A stretch of 33,890 nucleotides of DNA from Parachlamydia sp. (GTDB lineage: Bacteria > Chlamydiota > Chlamydiia > Chlamydiales > Parachlamydiaceae): assembly GCA_021372155.1 (NCBI GenBank), contig JAJFUZ010000057.1:1-33890 (forward strand), written 5' to 3'. The position numbers and the translations under genes were made by a program. Positions 32,784 through 33,890 of this stretch are shown piece after piece (position 1 is the stretch's first letter; each line of letters begins with the position of its first letter). The notes beneath the pieces are model-generated. The model saw only the letters and a program-made list of their open reading frames with translations. It had not been told where the DNA came from and ran no database searches.

Positions 32784-33890
32784 ATGCAACCATTATCAGC
32801 AGCTGGGGATGTAGTGCAGGCAGTACTAAGTGAGCAAAGCCCCTTAATTGCATCCGTGCAGAAGACAGTAAACGAGGAATTTGTTCCTAAGTGGGCCAAA
32901 GTTGCGATCCTGGTCACTTCTGCCACGATGTTTACTTGCTGGTTCACAACAGGACTGGCGTATGCGGAACAATTTAATGCAAACCCTGTGATCGCTTTGG
33001 GAGCGGATCTTGCAGCTGGTGCACTTGTACGCGTGACGCAAAAGATCATCATACCAACCCGTATAGATCAGAAGATCTACCGGTACACGACGCGGTATGA
33101 CCATGTCATTTTTCAAAGCCTCTCGATGTTTCAGCAAGCGGTGAAGCAAACAACAGATATGAGGCAAGTCTGGTTTCCAGCGATCTTTTGCCATGCTGGA
33201 TATATCATCAGCGGCTATATCATCTTCAGGTTAACCGGGACACAAGGTGGCCAGTTTGATTTTCAAACTGTCATCGAAGAGCGGCCGTTGCTGGAGGGAA
33301 ACACATGGGGCTCCCCAGATGGGGTTTTTGCATCCTTGAAACCCTTTTTGGTCAAGTCAGTGGCTTTGGGTGTCTCAGGGGTAGCCATGGCCTTCATTGG
33401 GTACTCTAAGCAAAGTTTTACGGTATGGCGGCTGGGTTGGGTAGCGAGCGGCATCGGCCTTGGCATGATCCCTGCCCAGCAAGCGACCATGCTGATCAAT
33501 CGGCGCGGAGAGAGTGTGATGCGTTACCTTAACAGTAATTTAGCTCCTGCAGCAAAACGGCTGCTGGGGATTGCAGGAAGCCTGATGCCCGTCCTAATCA
33601 ATATGGGAATCTGCACGGCTATGGCTGTGACGATCAATGCCCCTTCGGCCGGCTTGCGCATGGATGTGGTTGCTGCCGTCGCCAACATCACTTCCGGTGT
33701 AGCACTCTCCTTTCTCGATGTCGGGGCTCAGGATCGTTTTCAACACCCAAGAGTGCATCCTGGAGTCGTGGCTATTAGGCCGGCTCGATGCTGGGAAAAT
33801 ATCAAGCGAAGGCGAGGAGATTATGTCTGCCTTGGCCTGACAGTTGCAGGAGAAGGGGTGTTGCTGGTATCCAATTTGCTTTATCCCTCA
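32784..33890 (+). CDS. Polytopic membrane protein, paralog of 22038, partial (3' end outside window)
   Basis: 369 codons are open from the ATG at 32784 to the window end. The translation aligns with the 492-residue protein from VPKWAKVAI onward. Across the segment beginning RPLLEGNTWGSPDG and ending GIGLGMIPAQQ I count 55 identities in 67 positions. About eight membrane helices are covered. The first 30 residues (MQPLSAAGDVVQAVLSEQSP) are unrelated to the paralog, and the CMRCW motif is only partly kept (ARCWENIKRRRGDY). The ribosome binding site is GAGGGAG, five bases before the ATG. It follows the Mut7-C gene after 75 bases and has its own promoter. By analogy it may head a second operon of large proteins beyond the window. 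Confidence 0.88.
   Translation, partial: MQPLSAAGDVVQAVLSEQSPLIASVQKTVNEEFVPKWAKVAILVTSATMFTCWFTTGLAYAEQFNANPVIALGADLAAGALVRVTQKIIIPTRIDQKIYRYTTRYDHVIFQSLSMFQQAVKQTTDMRQVWFPAIFCHAGYIISGYIIFRLTGTQGGQFDFQTVIEERPLLEGNTWGSPDGVFASLKPFLVKSVALGVSGVAMAFIGYSKQSFTVWRLGWVASGIGLGMIPAQQATMLINRRGESVMRYLNSNLAPAAKRLLGIAGSLMPVLINMGICTAMAVTINAPSAGLRMDVVAAVANITSGVALSFLDVGAQDRFQHPRVHPGVVAIRPARCWENIKRRRGDYVCLGLTVAGEGVLLVSNLLYPS

Overview
The window looks like part of the genome of an obligate intracellular, amoeba-type bacterium, most likely an environmental chlamydia (Parachlamydiales-like). This is inference: there is no rRNA or marker gene here. It rests on the mixture of ordinary bacterial metabolic genes with a U-box protein, a protein with a long apolar hairpin, a huge Ala/Gly/Pro-rich protein with nuclear-localisation-like basic repeats, and several 880-1250-residue helical proteins of no recognisable family, arranged as tandem paralogs.

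Left part (1-7544), mostly recognisable genes. A HAD phosphatase (cut by the window edge) lies directly behind phosphoglucomutase (pgm) on the minus strand. Next comes an AT-rich, probably acquired Fic-domain gene with an N-terminal winged helix, preceded by four tandem palindromes that look like operators. An aquaporin-type channel, a His/Cys-rich metal-binding protein, a 170-bp near-perfect hairpin and a DUF1328 membrane peptide follow. A plus-strand operon (5399-7544) then carries a MESH1-type (p)ppGpp/NADPH hydrolase, a frameshifted YchJ-like SEC-C gene and a short Ppx/GppA phosphatase. Both enzymes of this operon carry predicted export signals, which makes it the most intriguing functional unit in the window.

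Middle part (7820-21880), putative host-interaction genes. It holds a membrane protein with a C-terminal apolar hairpin, a coiled-coil/U-box protein translationally linked to a gene interrupted by an in-frame TAA, an unknown 295-residue protein, the 1227-residue repeat protein, a cation-chloride-cotransporter-like permease and a 1252-residue helical protein with an internal repeat.

Right part (22038-33890). A plus-strand operon encodes a polytopic membrane protein, two large paralogous proteins (883 and 1102 residues), a further 893-residue protein and a Mut7-C/PIN-like nuclease. A close paralog of the membrane protein, with the same promoter architecture, starts at 32784 and runs off the window. 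It may begin a second copy of the cluster.

Several long reading frames open with TTG well upstream of an ATG. I moved the start to the ATG where a ribosome binding site, a domain start or gene spacing supports it. Everything here was read by eye; no database search was run.
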